IMG/VR virus record: IMGVR_UViG_3300003890_000014
Location: 1-64,000 of that record
Reading direction: 5' to 3' (one strand)
Source of the DNA: a virus
Length of the DNA stretch: 64,000 bases
Shown here: piece after piece, positions 51,800 through 62,100 of the stretch
Layout of the letters: each line of letters starts with the position of its first letter
How positions within the stretch are numbered: position 1 is the stretch's first letter
Program-made: the position numbers and the translations under genes
Notes under the pieces: model-generated
Database searches by the model: none
What the model saw: the letters and a program-made list of their open reading frames with translations, nothing else
What the model was told of the DNA's origin: nothing

Positions 51800-51814
51800 A
51801 ATCCTTATATTCTT
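51800..51814 (-). promoter_or_regulatory. shared 15-base leader with ribosome site (copy 1)
   Basis: AAGAATATAAGGATT on the minus strand just before the large fibre ATG; an identical copy at 56627-56641 precedes the 779-aa tail gene. The AAGGA part is the ribosome site. Confidence 0.5.
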
Positions 51815-51821
51815 ATCAAAA

Positions 51822-51850
51822 TTATAACACAATTTATGCTGATCTATCAA
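51822..51850 (-). promoter_or_regulatory. sigma70 promoter of the large fibre gene
   Basis: TTGATA, 17 bases, TTATAA (or 18 and TATAAT) with TG upstream of the -10, i.e. GTGTTATAAT, identical to the portal promoter core. The -35 lies in the end of the upstream gene. Confidence 0.6.
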
Positions 51851-52166
51851 TTCTAAAGTGTATACGATCTCCTATCACTAGGTCAAAAGTCAAAGTAACT
51901 TGAGTGCGAGGCGGTGAGCCTACGTAGTTGTAATCTATAACACTTTCTAATCTTATACCATTTAATCTTACTTCTAGTTCCTCAGAAGTATAGGTTTGAC
52001 TAAGCGGTAGGGTGATATTAGTACCCGCCGTAACTGGTCCAGTAATCTGTCCAGGTCCAGGGCTTCCTGATACCACGTCTAATGCTTCATCGTAAATGGC
52101 TACGGAACCTCCAGTTTCATCGAAGGACCGTAAAATTCCATTTACTAACCTAGTAAATTTGGCCAT
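51834..52166 (-). CDS. small tail appendage protein (110 aa)
   Basis: TGPVTAGTNITLPLSQTYTS then LEVRLNGIRLES and a closing IGDRIHFRID strand. The same module occurs inside the 779-aa tail protein (TGPVSPATNLSLPLDSRDG ... LELYLNGIYL ... VGDRLTFRH). A stand-alone beta module, perhaps a fibre connector. Confidence 0.55.
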   Translation of the reverse strand: MAKFTRLVNGILRSFDETGGSVAIYDEALDVVSGSPGPGQITGPVTAGTNITLPLSQTYTSEELEVRLNGIRLESVIDYNYVGSPPRTQVTLTFDLVIGDRIHFRIDRSA

Positions 52167-52169
52167 ATA

Positions 52170-54032
52170 TTATGCTACTATACCAATCATTGGTTGAACA
52201 AAAATTCGATCTGTGTTTTCAACAAACCCGATCGGTTTTGCTGCTTCATTCGCTGTATTAGTTAAAGAAGCTCCTAAAATAAAGGCTCCGCTTGAACCTA
52301 AGAATACTGGTTTACCAATATCTGCTCCAGCAAATGGAGTATCTGAAGATCCAAGTACATGAGTACCTAACATGATTACGTCGATATTTTCACCAGCTGA
52401 TACTGCACTTGTTGAGAGTGCAATACCTATAGCATGAAATTTATCACTTACAGAAGCGTCTTTATCGGCTTTATATACTCTGCCTGCAGTTTCACCATTT
52501 AGAGCAAAACGAACTAAGAAACTCGTATTAGCAGCCATAGATTCGCCAGCTACCATTACTTTCTTAGCAAGAGGAGCATGAGCAGTTTTTACCCCTGAAG
52601 CAGATCTAGAGATCGAATCTCCATCGAGTTTAACTCGAACTGCATCAGAATTGATTTCGATACCATCGCCAGGGTTTACATCAATAGCTGCGCCATTGCC
52701 GCCAGTCAATCCTGAACCAGCGACATCAGATCCGAGTTTTGCTGCAGTTACTGAGGTAGCTGCAAGTTTAGCGGTTGAGATACCAAGATCTTTAACTTGA
52801 AGAGCATTGGTAGCAATTTCGATAGTCGAGTTATCAACATTAGCTTTTGTACCAGCTGCGCCTTTAGATAATGCACCAGCAGGGTCGAATTTAATACCAA
52901 GTTCATCAGAAGAAATCTGAAGAGAAGGATTAGAAGCTTCGAGTTTAACACTCAATATTCCAGCAGAGAATGCTAGACCATCCCCTGCGGCAGAAGCGTC
53001 GAGTCTTACATCAAATCCAACTTTAGTCAATCCAGTAGAAGCGGTCGTAGCTTCAAAATACTTCTGTACCCACGATGACCCACCCCATTGACGGAGAGAA
53101 GATGTTTCGTCATCAATAGAAATCATCATCCCAACAGTAGGATTAGTTTCTACCCAAAGAGTTCCATTAAACTCAACAATATCACCAGCTTCAGCGCCAT
53201 CCCAATCTACGTGTGGTGTGCCGCCATCGTGAGAAAGTACATATCTATCGCCAAGAACTTCAGTAGGAGGGGCAACGGTATTGTCTACAATATAGTCAAT
53301 TGCAGAGTTCTGAAACTCAAAGTTTTGAATTAAAGAAAGAGCATTTTGAAGTTGTTCCCAACGAACTGCATCTCCGTTAGCGGAAGCGGGGGCTAGATTA
53401 GTTAGTTTATTTCCACCCATCGACTGGTTACCAGAAAAAGCTCTAGTTCCATCAACAAGAATATATTGGGTGTGATCATCTGAAGAAAGATTAAGAAGTG
53501 CGCTATGGCTAACTTTAGAAGCATCGAAACGGATTCTAAAAATTTCATTACCAGCGGGATTAAGAATACTTTCTTCGAGAGCATTGGTAGTATTGCTTCC
53601 AACATCTACTTGGATTTTAGGAGAAAGATAATCAGAGGTGGTGTCAGCTGCGCTCACTCGAACTTGTTTATCGTTCGATCCAGCGCCAAGGGCGGTGTTG
53701 ATTCCTTGAAGAGCGCCTTTTACAGTAGCAGCAGTTGGGGTAAAGTTTGTATAGGTATTGTCATCCCCAATTAAATCAGAACCAGAAGATGCATTTGAAG
53801 ATCCTAATTCAGACTCAGTAAAATATCTTCCATCATGAGTATGTGAATTTGTACCATCAGCAAAATCAGTTCCATTCTGAAGATTGATAAGTTTATCAAG
53901 AATGGTTTTGCTAAGATCAGTACCTGCTCCACCACCAAATTTTACTTTATCAACTACTAAAGTGTTAGTTGAGATATCTACGTTTCTAATTACACCGTCT
54001 ATGACTCGAGATAATTTGCTAATATCAGACAT
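52170..54032 (-). CDS. tail fibre/appendage protein (620 aa)
   Basis: Has the fibre motif DDHTQYILVDGTRAFSGNQS then MGGNKLTNLAPASANGDAVR common in phage tail fibres, and beta repeats with KLEASNPSLQISSDELGIKF. The C-terminal part (VMLGTHVLGSSDTPF) looks like a small beta domain. Likely trimeric fibre. Confidence 0.65.
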   Translation of the reverse strand: MSDISKLSRVIDGVIRNVDISTNTLVVDKVKFGGGAGTDLSKTILDKLINLQNGTDFADGTNSHTHDGRYFTESELGSSNASSGSDLIGDDNTYTNFTPTAATVKGALQGINTALGAGSNDKQVRVSAADTTSDYLSPKIQVDVGSNTTNALEESILNPAGNEIFRIRFDASKVSHSALLNLSSDDHTQYILVDGTRAFSGNQSMGGNKLTNLAPASANGDAVRWEQLQNALSLIQNFEFQNSAIDYIVDNTVAPPTEVLGDRYVLSHDGGTPHVDWDGAEAGDIVEFNGTLWVETNPTVGMMISIDDETSSLRQWGGSSWVQKYFEATTASTGLTKVGFDVRLDASAAGDGLAFSAGILSVKLEASNPSLQISSDELGIKFDPAGALSKGAAGTKANVDNSTIEIATNALQVKDLGISTAKLAATSVTAAKLGSDVAGSGLTGGNGAAIDVNPGDGIEINSDAVRVKLDGDSISRSASGVKTAHAPLAKKVMVAGESMAANTSFLVRFALNGETAGRVYKADKDASVSDKFHAIGIALSTSAVSAGENIDVIMLGTHVLGSSDTPFAGADIGKPVFLGSSGAFILGASLTNTANEAAKPIGFVENTDRIFVQPMIGIVA

Positions 54033-54035
54033 TTG

Positions 54036-54245
54036 TTATTCTCCTTTAGGGTTCTCAGTTTGGTTTAAGGGTTCTATTAAAAATTGCATTTTGACTTGTA
54101 TACCGTATATTTGTGCTATTCGATTTGCTTCATCACAAGCTTTGTCCATGATTTGTCTAAGCTTTTCGCCAATTCTTTGGCTAAGTTGATCTGCCTCTTC
54201 TTCAGACAGTTTTTCTAGATCTACTTTCCTAACTCGTTCTTCCAT
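54036..54245 (-). CDS. charged helical protein (69 aa)
   Basis: ATG at 54245 (MEERVRKVDLEKLS) preferred; the frame opens at a TTG at 54266 whose following AAAGGA is more likely ribosome-site sequence. Mostly one coiled coil. Between two tail genes; maybe a chaperone or connector. Confidence 0.5.
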   Translation of the reverse strand: MEERVRKVDLEKLSEEEADQLSQRIGEKLRQIMDKACDEANRIAQIYGIQVKMQFLIEPLNQTENPKGE

Positions 54246-54280
54246 ATTATATCCCAATCCTTTCAAACTTTTGAAATTTA

Positions 54281-56620
54281 TTATAACTGCCCTATAATAG
54301 CAACGTTTACTATTAGATCTTTTAAAGTAGGATTAGAAGTATTTCTAGAGATTACTCCCAACCTAATAACCCAATCTCCCGCTACAAAACCACCGACGCC
54401 AATGTCAGGTTTAACATTTGTAATATCTCCAGTTTTAGATACGTATACTGGTTCTCCATAATCTGCGGTCGTTGTAATATCTTTAAGAACTCCACTAACT
54501 ACTACACTTCCTTGCGCCGCATTTACAGTGTTTGCTGCTAAGACACCTACACATGCTAAAGCTTCTGCTTCAATAGAAACATCAATATCTTCCATATAAC
54601 CTAAAGAATTCACTCTAATAGGTTTTAATTTATTAATGGTAGAACCAGTTTGATTCTCAAGTGGAACTTCGCCAGAAGCTGCGGTACCGGCACCTGCACC
54701 GATGGCGCTAATATTTATAGTAGATCCACCGTTCTTTTTGTATTTAAGATCTCCAGTATTATCTACCCATAATCCATCTTGAGCGGGAAGTGGGTCTGAA
54801 GCTTCTCGACTAAAAGTTATACCTTTAGGATCGATAATTCCGGTAACATCGATATCACCATTAAATACTGCTATCTTACCTGGAGGTCCATTTACGGTAA
54901 AAGGAAAGCCAGGAGTAACAAGAATCGTAGAACCATTATTGTAAGCATTTTGTAAACTTACTGGTCCACCACCGCCGCCTACAAATCCACCAACTACAGC
55001 ATGTCTAAAAGTAAGGCGATCTCCTACTACAAGAGGAATTTGAATCTGAACTATAGAAGAAGGATTACCTATAGTACCAACTTCAGTCCAATCATCTCCA
55101 ACAAAAAGATAAATACCATTTAAATAAAGTTCAAGTCCACCACTACCTACAATATAATACTCAGTACTATTTCCATCTCTTGAATCAAGAGGAAGACTTA
55201 AGTTGGTGGCAGGAGAAACTGGACCAGTAAATTCATTATCATTAGCTGGAGCACCAGCGACGATATCCATTTTTTCTTCATATGGATTACCATTGAGTAC
55301 TGTATTTAAAAAATTAATATTTTTAGCATTTTCTGAAATTGCGGTAACTAAGGTAGAGGCTGTGGTGAATTGTCCAGGAAGAGATGGATCTGGAAGTTCA
55401 GTATATGGTACTGAAGTAGCAGTCTCGGGGTCGAATCCTAAGAAAGTAGCAAGAGATTCAGTAGTCTCGTCATTAATTTCTTTTGCTTCGCCAGCGTCTA
55501 ATTCGCCTAAACCTCTAAGATAAAGTCTAGAACCTTCTCTGTAAGCAAGCCAATATACATCGTCATCAAGGGGTACACTACCACGAGCTGAGACTCTATA
55601 GTTTGTAGCTGTTAAACCTACTGAATCATAAGTTACAGTAGTAAGAGGATCAGGAAGTTCTATCCATAGCACTTCTCCATCAGCAATAGAGATTGCATTG
55701 CCACCTTCTTGTCGAGTAAGTTGAATATTAGAGGTATTATCAAAAAGTCTTACATAAGCAATAACGTCAGAATCAAGAGGGATTCCAGAATCATCAGTAA
55801 TAGTAAGTGCAGTACCAGTCCAATAGAATCTAGCTCCTGCAGTAGCTCCTACTAAAATACTTAAACCAGTAGCTCTAAAAGAACCACCTAAAGTAATTGG
55901 AGCTTGCTCAAACCAATAGGTTGTACCTTTAATTTCTCGAATACTGTCCATGACAGCATCAAAAAATTGTTTAAAATTCTTGATGTCTTTATCAGCACCT
56001 GTGAATTGTGTATTGACAGGTTCAGTTCTAGATGCCCATGAAAAAGCAAAAGTTGGATTTGTACCACGACCTAATCTAAAAAACAGATCTCGTTTGTCTC
56101 GGATTGCAGTGATTACACCTGAACCGTTTACATCAACTTCACAAACTTTAACTTTATCTGCATCGCCTGAAAAATTTGAGGTATTAATTACTAGGCTGGC
56201 TTTAAGAAAAGTGAAAGTATCTACAATTTGTGAAAACTCTGCGCCTTGCCCCCCAGCTGCAGTTGGGTCCCAAAAAGCTCTACTATCTGCGCCACCTGTA
56301 TCTTGAGTTACAGAAATTTCAATGTAATTAGTGGTAGCTGGAGAAAGACTTGAGGAAGATAGGGCAGAAAGACTAGGTGCTCCAATATAAAGCACGCCAT
56401 CGTCTTGGCCCATAATAAGAGAAGAATTTGCAATGGCTACTGAAATAGTGTTAGTTCCAACGCCAGTAGCATTGAATCCAGAAAATATAAAATTTTGATT
56501 GGTCCAGGCGTTTCTTTGAATCGCTTTAAAATCTGCACAAACAAAGTCCTCGATCTTATTAAAATCAGGTAAATCGAGACGTTGATTCGGGAGGATTCTG
56601 GTCCTTTGAAGTAAAGCCAT
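54281..56620 (-). CDS. tail/baseplate appendage protein (779 aa)
   Basis: Starts MALLQRTRILPNQRLDLPDF. Beta-rich throughout; around residues 450-560 holds the ELYLNGIYL module shared with the 110-aa protein, then a Gly-rich hinge (GGFVGGGGGPVS) and a C-terminal part with SGEVPLENQTGSTINKLKPI. Probably a baseplate-attached fibre base. Family not known. Confidence 0.6.
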   Translation of the reverse strand: MALLQRTRILPNQRLDLPDFNKIEDFVCADFKAIQRNAWTNQNFIFSGFNATGVGTNTISVAIANSSLIMGQDDGVLYIGAPSLSALSSSSLSPATTNYIEISVTQDTGGADSRAFWDPTAAGGQGAEFSQIVDTFTFLKASLVINTSNFSGDADKVKVCEVDVNGSGVITAIRDKRDLFFRLGRGTNPTFAFSWASRTEPVNTQFTGADKDIKNFKQFFDAVMDSIREIKGTTYWFEQAPITLGGSFRATGLSILVGATAGARFYWTGTALTITDDSGIPLDSDVIAYVRLFDNTSNIQLTRQEGGNAISIADGEVLWIELPDPLTTVTYDSVGLTATNYRVSARGSVPLDDDVYWLAYREGSRLYLRGLGELDAGEAKEINDETTESLATFLGFDPETATSVPYTELPDPSLPGQFTTASTLVTAISENAKNINFLNTVLNGNPYEEKMDIVAGAPANDNEFTGPVSPATNLSLPLDSRDGNSTEYYIVGSGGLELYLNGIYLFVGDDWTEVGTIGNPSSIVQIQIPLVVGDRLTFRHAVVGGFVGGGGGPVSLQNAYNNGSTILVTPGFPFTVNGPPGKIAVFNGDIDVTGIIDPKGITFSREASDPLPAQDGLWVDNTGDLKYKKNGGSTINISAIGAGAGTAASGEVPLENQTGSTINKLKPIRVNSLGYMEDIDVSIEAEALACVGVLAANTVNAAQGSVVVSGVLKDITTTADYGEPVYVSKTGDITNVKPDIGVGGFVAGDWVIRLGVISRNTSNPTLKDLIVNVAIIGQL

Positions 56621-56626
56621 TTGTTA

Positions 56627-56641
56627 AATCCTTATATTCTT
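56627..56641 (-). promoter_or_regulatory. shared 15-base leader with ribosome site (copy 2)
   Basis: Identical AAGAATATAAGGATT before the 779-aa gene. Upstream on the same strand is TGTGCTAAAAT, an extended -10-like element without a clear -35. Confidence 0.45.
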
Positions 56642-56678
56642 ATTCTTAATTTTCATTTTAGCACACATCCTAAAATCC

Positions 56679-58571
56679 TTATGTAAAAACCAGAGGGCCT
56701 TGTCCAGTTAAGGCTCCCCTATAATCAGGGCTTTCGGATGGACCACAAGTCCTACAAACACATTCAAATAAAACTTCTGGGAATGAGATCAGAAATCTAA
56801 TGACTACTCCTGCTGCTAATAGCTTCTTAATGAGGTTCTGGGCAGCTTGGCGGGCTTCTTCAGTACCCACTACATAAACAGCGTAGTCTTCGCCTGTAAC
56901 CCTTGGAATAGTAGGGGAATCTGAGATGAAATTAATTTTTCTTCCAATTAAATGCTCTTGTTGAAATATATAACTTGCGTCAATCAGTAAAGTAGAGTTA
57001 TTTGGTCTGCTATTGTACTGGATTGGGCCTTCCTGTTCAGACCTTCCAAAGTTCAATAGAATCTTACCTGGCTTATTGGGAAAGCTTGCTGCGTTCGCCA
57101 CTGAAAGGGTTGGTACAATTGATCCGCTATTGACTGTGGTAGATAGTTCTGTACTAACTCCAGTTACAGTAAATAATTGACCAGTTGGATCAAACAAGTA
57201 TGCAGAAGGATAGTCAGTCACAATAAGATCTGGATCTTGCTGTAAAGTAGTTATAAATCCTAATACTATATTTGCTGTACCTCCAGTAATTTGATACTCA
57301 GAGCTTCCTTCTGTAGTTCTTAGACCTACTTTTTTATAGTTACTTCCCTGACCGTGTGTAAAAGCTTCTAAAAATGTTAGCTGATTATTTATAACTTCTA
57401 CTACCTCTTCTGCGGTCACTGCTGAAGGGTCAACAAAATCAGATGCATGAGTAAAAGTAACTGTAAAAGGATTCCCATCAATAGTTAGAGTTAAAGTAGA
57501 AGATACACCTAATCCGCTAAAGTCAAATACTTCTTCATTAGAGTAAATTTCTAACTTATCTTGTTTAGGGTGAGCAGCACCTCTTAGGGTTCTCCTAAGA
57601 ACTGGAACAGAACTAGGAATTTTAATTACTAATTCATTAGGATTGATTTCGTAAACACTAGCTTTAACTTCAGTTTGTTTTACTAAAGAGAAATTTAGTC
57701 TTGCTGGAGTATTGGCATCGCCGCCTAAAATTTGGATAGAACCTAGTAGTCCTGGCGTATTTGTTCTTAAATTTAATTTATTTCCAGAAAGAGGATCTAA
57801 AAATTTACTGGCGGTTATATTTAAGTTGTGTTCAGGGTCAGCGTTAATAAATGCGACTAACTCATCTACAGATATATTAGTGATGTCATCAAAAGCGTAA
57901 GGTTTGAATCGAAGAGTCACTGCGGGTTTGTTATCTACTTTATAGTCAAGAGTTCTTACTATTCCTAAAGAAATATTACTGTTAATAGCGATATCACTAT
58001 CCCATTCCATAGATAGGTCAAGCTCAGTATCACTATGAATAGCCGATACTTTTTTATAAGTATATCCAGAAGCAGCTGAAGCTTTAATGTAATCTCCAGG
58101 AGCAAGTTCTGTTAGAAATAGAGTTCCTGTTCCTTTAACTCTTTTTGTTCCCTTAATAAAACTAGCTGTTCCTGTTAACAGACTTACTGGACCAAAATTA
58201 TAGGTTTCAGTTGTTCCGCTATTAATATTTGGTCTTGTAAATCCAGCTCCCCAAAATACATCTAATAAAGAGATAATAGTTTTACGAACTTGTTTTGGAT
58301 AAAAAGACATTACAGGTATAAGTTTACGGAAGTCATCATCACCCATGCCTAAATTAGGGTCTCTTGGAACTCCTACGTTATTACCTAAATAATCTAGATA
58401 TCTTCCTTCTGCCTGTTCCACAAACAATTGATCTTTTGTATTTTGAATCTGAACTACAATCTCATCATCAGATAATCCCCATGCCTTTAAAAGACCACGG
58501 ATCATTACGTTACTCTCAGCTTTATAAAAACTCGGCAAACTACGAGCCATTCTCTGAAATTTATCCGCCAT
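56679..58571 (-). CDS. tail protein I-like baseplate protein with extra modules (630 aa)
   Basis: N terminus (ARSLPSFYKAESNVMIRGLL, AEGRYLDYLGNNVGVPRD, YPKQVRKTIISLLDVFWG) resembles P2 gpI/Mu gp48-type baseplate proteins that pair with J. The middle has modules also found in the upstream J-like protein: a GTGTLFLTELAPGDYIKA block and a FTHASDFVDPSAVTAEEVVE then YQITGGTANIVLGF block. Longer than the ~200-aa family norm because of these. Confidence 0.65.
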   Translation of the reverse strand: MADKFQRMARSLPSFYKAESNVMIRGLLKAWGLSDDEIVVQIQNTKDQLFVEQAEGRYLDYLGNNVGVPRDPNLGMGDDDFRKLIPVMSFYPKQVRKTIISLLDVFWGAGFTRPNINSGTTETYNFGPVSLLTGTASFIKGTKRVKGTGTLFLTELAPGDYIKASAASGYTYKKVSAIHSDTELDLSMEWDSDIAINSNISLGIVRTLDYKVDNKPAVTLRFKPYAFDDITNISVDELVAFINADPEHNLNITASKFLDPLSGNKLNLRTNTPGLLGSIQILGGDANTPARLNFSLVKQTEVKASVYEINPNELVIKIPSSVPVLRRTLRGAAHPKQDKLEIYSNEEVFDFSGLGVSSTLTLTIDGNPFTVTFTHASDFVDPSAVTAEEVVEVINNQLTFLEAFTHGQGSNYKKVGLRTTEGSSEYQITGGTANIVLGFITTLQQDPDLIVTDYPSAYLFDPTGQLFTVTGVSTELSTTVNSGSIVPTLSVANAASFPNKPGKILLNFGRSEQEGPIQYNSRPNNSTLLIDASYIFQQEHLIGRKINFISDSPTIPRVTGEDYAVYVVGTEEARQAAQNLIKKLLAAGVVIRFLISFPEVLFECVCRTCGPSESPDYRGALTGQGPLVFT

Positions 58572-59145
58572 AACGATTTCCCTTTTTAAGATTATCTTCG
58601 GCCCATAGCGGTTGTAAATTTGTATAACGAAATGCTTCTTTATATTGTTCGTTATCTTTTAGATTGAAAATTGATAAAGGTTTTATATGATCAATATGCC
58701 AACCATTTTTACCGTAATTATCCCAAGACATTTCTGGCTGAAATTTAGATTCTAAATGCTTTTTTAATTGTTCAAATGAACAATCTAGCGCTTCAAGTGT
58801 TGATCCTTGTTTCTGATTATTCTTTAATGCTAGTCTAATTCTTGCTCTCATATTTTGAGCCAATATAAATATTTCTCGTTCTTTACGGGCCTTTTTTTGC
58901 CAGTTATTTTGTTCTATTCTTATTTTATCTTTTCTAGTAATTTTATACACATTTGATAATTCTTTTACTCGTTCAGGATTTCGTAATCTCCATCGACGTA
59001 GTCTCTGTCTTTTAGCTTCGATATTAACTAGCTCATAACTCTTACAACACAACTTACACCAAGGATGTAATCCATCTACTCTTCGAGTTTGTTTATAAAA
59101 CTCTAACAATTCTTTCTCGATATTGCATTTGCTACAAGTCTTCAT
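58561..59145 (-). CDS. HNH homing endonuclease (194 aa)
   Basis: Treble-clef start CSKCNIEKELLEFYK with CKLCCKSY, basic helical middle, and HNH core WHIDHIKPLSIFNLKDNEQY, then NLQPLWAEDNLKKGNRY. Lies between two baseplate genes and overlaps the 630-aa gene start by 11 bases, typical of a free-standing homing nuclease. Confidence 0.8.
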   Translation of the reverse strand: MKTCSKCNIEKELLEFYKQTRRVDGLHPWCKLCCKSYELVNIEAKRQRLRRWRLRNPERVKELSNVYKITRKDKIRIEQNNWQKKARKEREIFILAQNMRARIRLALKNNQKQGSTLEALDCSFEQLKKHLESKFQPEMSWDNYGKNGWHIDHIKPLSIFNLKDNEQYKEAFRYTNLQPLWAEDNLKKGNRYGG

Positions 59146-59147
59146 AA

Positions 59148-62100
59148 TTATCCAATAATTAAGTCTGAGCTATCAAGTCTGGCCAATTCTCCATCGGCCA
59201 CGACTATATTAGAAGAATGATTTGAGATAGTAACATCGAAAACTCCGCCCACAGATTGAGCTGCTGTGACGATTTCAGATAAAACTACATCTTGACCCAC
59301 GCCTCTTGAATTCACATACTCTAAAATGGCATTTGAAATAGAGTCACTTACAGAACTGAGGCTGACACCTTCTTCTGTAGTTACATCGATAATAAGTTTT
59401 AATTTAACTAGTACAGGAGCTAGGACTTCAAATTGAGTTCCGGCGGCTCCTATGCCTGGGTAATTATTTGGATCGTGATCAATTCCGTCAATAGTCCATT
59501 GTACTTTCTGAATCAAACTTGTGAAATATTTGTATCCATCTACTCCTTCAACTTGAATATTTGAGAAATTAAATCCATTATTATCTCTAATAGTTCCGTT
59601 TCTAGCTAATGAGAATTCAGTTACATCAATAGGAGCATTTGATTGATCGTTCAAAGAAAGAGTATATGGGGCAGATGTGCCTTGAATATCTACTATATAT
59701 GCTGAACTATTGATTCTAAAAGTATCATTTATACTGATCTGATTTATCGTAGCACTTGCTAAAACAAACTGACCTGTAATATTATTATATGAGGATATAG
59801 TAGTTTTATGTCCCGCATTATTACCTGTTAAAAACTCTATAGTCATTCCAGTAAAATAAGATGGGATAGCAGAAGTTAGGACACTTGCTATAAAAGTGTC
59901 ATAAGGAACTAAAGAATCTCCAGTAGTCACTGTACCATCTAATGAGATATCTACAAATAATCCTTTTGCTAATCCAGCTATTGAATTTACAGTAAGATCA
60001 TTTACAGGTGAACCTCCAGGGATGGATTGAATTGGTATTCCTATTTCATTTGCGGTTCCACCAGTCACATAAACTTTTCCTTTGCTTCCAGGTAATTTAG
60101 TGGCAAGCTGTACAAAATCTCCGCTAATACCTACTACATCAGCATCGCCTACAATAGACAGCGTGGTGATATTAAAGTCATTAAGAAACTTAACTGCATT
60201 TTCAGCCGTTCTGGGTACAATAGAAAACTCATCGCCCGATGAAATTGGATTTGGTAAAGTATTAGGGAATATATCCTGATAGGTTATAATTCCTGAAACT
60301 CCAGAATAGGCAGTTACGAGTTGAACTGATCCTGTGTTCAAGCCTGCAGTCCAGTATATCCAAAACTCATTAAAGTATCCGGCATCAGTGTATTTAGAAC
60401 CTAAAACAGAATCGGTAAAAGTACCAACTCCTACACCTGTGACTACTCCTTTTGCTTCTAAGGATACTGCAAAAGTTTTATTAAGGCTGTCGTTATCTAA
60501 AATTGCTACTAAGTTTTGTCCTGGGCCTAAAGTAAAACCTTTAGCTGCGGGATTCCCGTTTCTATCTGAGTTACCAGATTGAACAAATGCTAAGTTTGCT
60601 AATTGATTCTCTGCTTCTGTAGTAGAAAAAGCCAGAACAGAGTTTGCTAATCCACCTTTGATTTGAACTTTTCCTGAACTTTGAAAATTTCCAGTTCTAA
60701 TTCTAACTTCATTGGTTAAAGTTGTTTCTGCTTTTCCACCAAATAACTGAGCATTTATTACTGCTACGACTTCAGCTGCAGTGGCATTCTGGGCATCGGC
60801 GAAATCAGATGCGTGTACAAAGTTAATAACTTGACATAATACAAATTTATCACCGTTTGAAATAGGATTTGAAAACCCTGCGATAGTTGAGATTTGTCCG
60901 GTTAAATTATTATATGAACTTACGAATCCTGTTTGTCCGTAGTTTGCTCCTGAAATCCATTCAATATAGAATCCATTAAATAAAGAAGCAGAATATCCAA
61001 TCAACGAAGTATCTATAAAAGTATCATATGGGGCACTGCCATCTCCAATAGTCACAGTCCCATTAAATCCACCATCTATACAAACTATCAAATCCGAAGT
61101 AAGTCCAAGACTATCAAAGTCATATAATTCAGGAATAGAATCTGAGAAGGCTCTTGTATTGATAGATCCAGCAGTTAGACTATCATTTGCAGATAAAGGA
61201 ACTTGAAGTTCTATCTGTCCATTAGATCGATTTAAAGTGTAGTCTGCATTTTTACCTTGTGAAAGAATACTGAAATTAATTTTAGAGGAGGCTACTGCTG
61301 CTCTATTTTCTCCTCTATAACCTTCAGTTAGATACAAAACTGTATCACTCTCGATACTTTCTATTTTTGTCCAAGAGCCAGCGCCATCTAGATTTGCTTT
61401 AATCCACTGTCCCTCTTGAAGATCAGAAGTAAATAAAGTTCCAGCTCCTGTTACTACCTTACTACCACCTGAGAAAGTGACAAGTCCATTGATAGAGGCA
61501 GGTATGCAAAATCCTAATGCTGTAGCAGCTCCGCCGCCAGTTACTTGCATCTTGGACATTTCGCTATTTTCTACTTCAGAAATTATTTTAATTTTAGTAT
61601 TGTCTACTGCAAGTTCAATTTTTGATAAATTAAGTTCTTGTACAATTCGGTTATATACTTCTAAAGCAAGAGCTTGAGAAGGATTTGCAAAATCATTAGG
61701 ACCAAATGATATTACTTCAGTTTGCTCAATATCTCCATTAGCAGCTACTTCAAGTTGAGGGGAGTTCCAAATTACGATATTTCCTAAACCACCTCCGGCA
61801 TTAGGATAAGCAGAGTCTAAAATAAATTTGGTATCTGATACTACAGTTAAAACTCTAGTATAAAATAGATCTGAGTCTCCAGAGAATTTAATGTAATCTC
61901 CAGGATGTACGAATTGATTAAATGGATTTACTCCAGGAACAGTTTTAGTTACAATTCTAGAATTTGGAACCACTGTAATATCTGAGTCAGTAGTGGTAAC
62001 AACATTAGTGCTTAAGTTAAAAGGTTGCGCTAAACTTATCAAAGAGGCAGTTAAACCATCTTTAGTGAGTAACTTATCATTTTTATAAAGTTTAAGAGTA

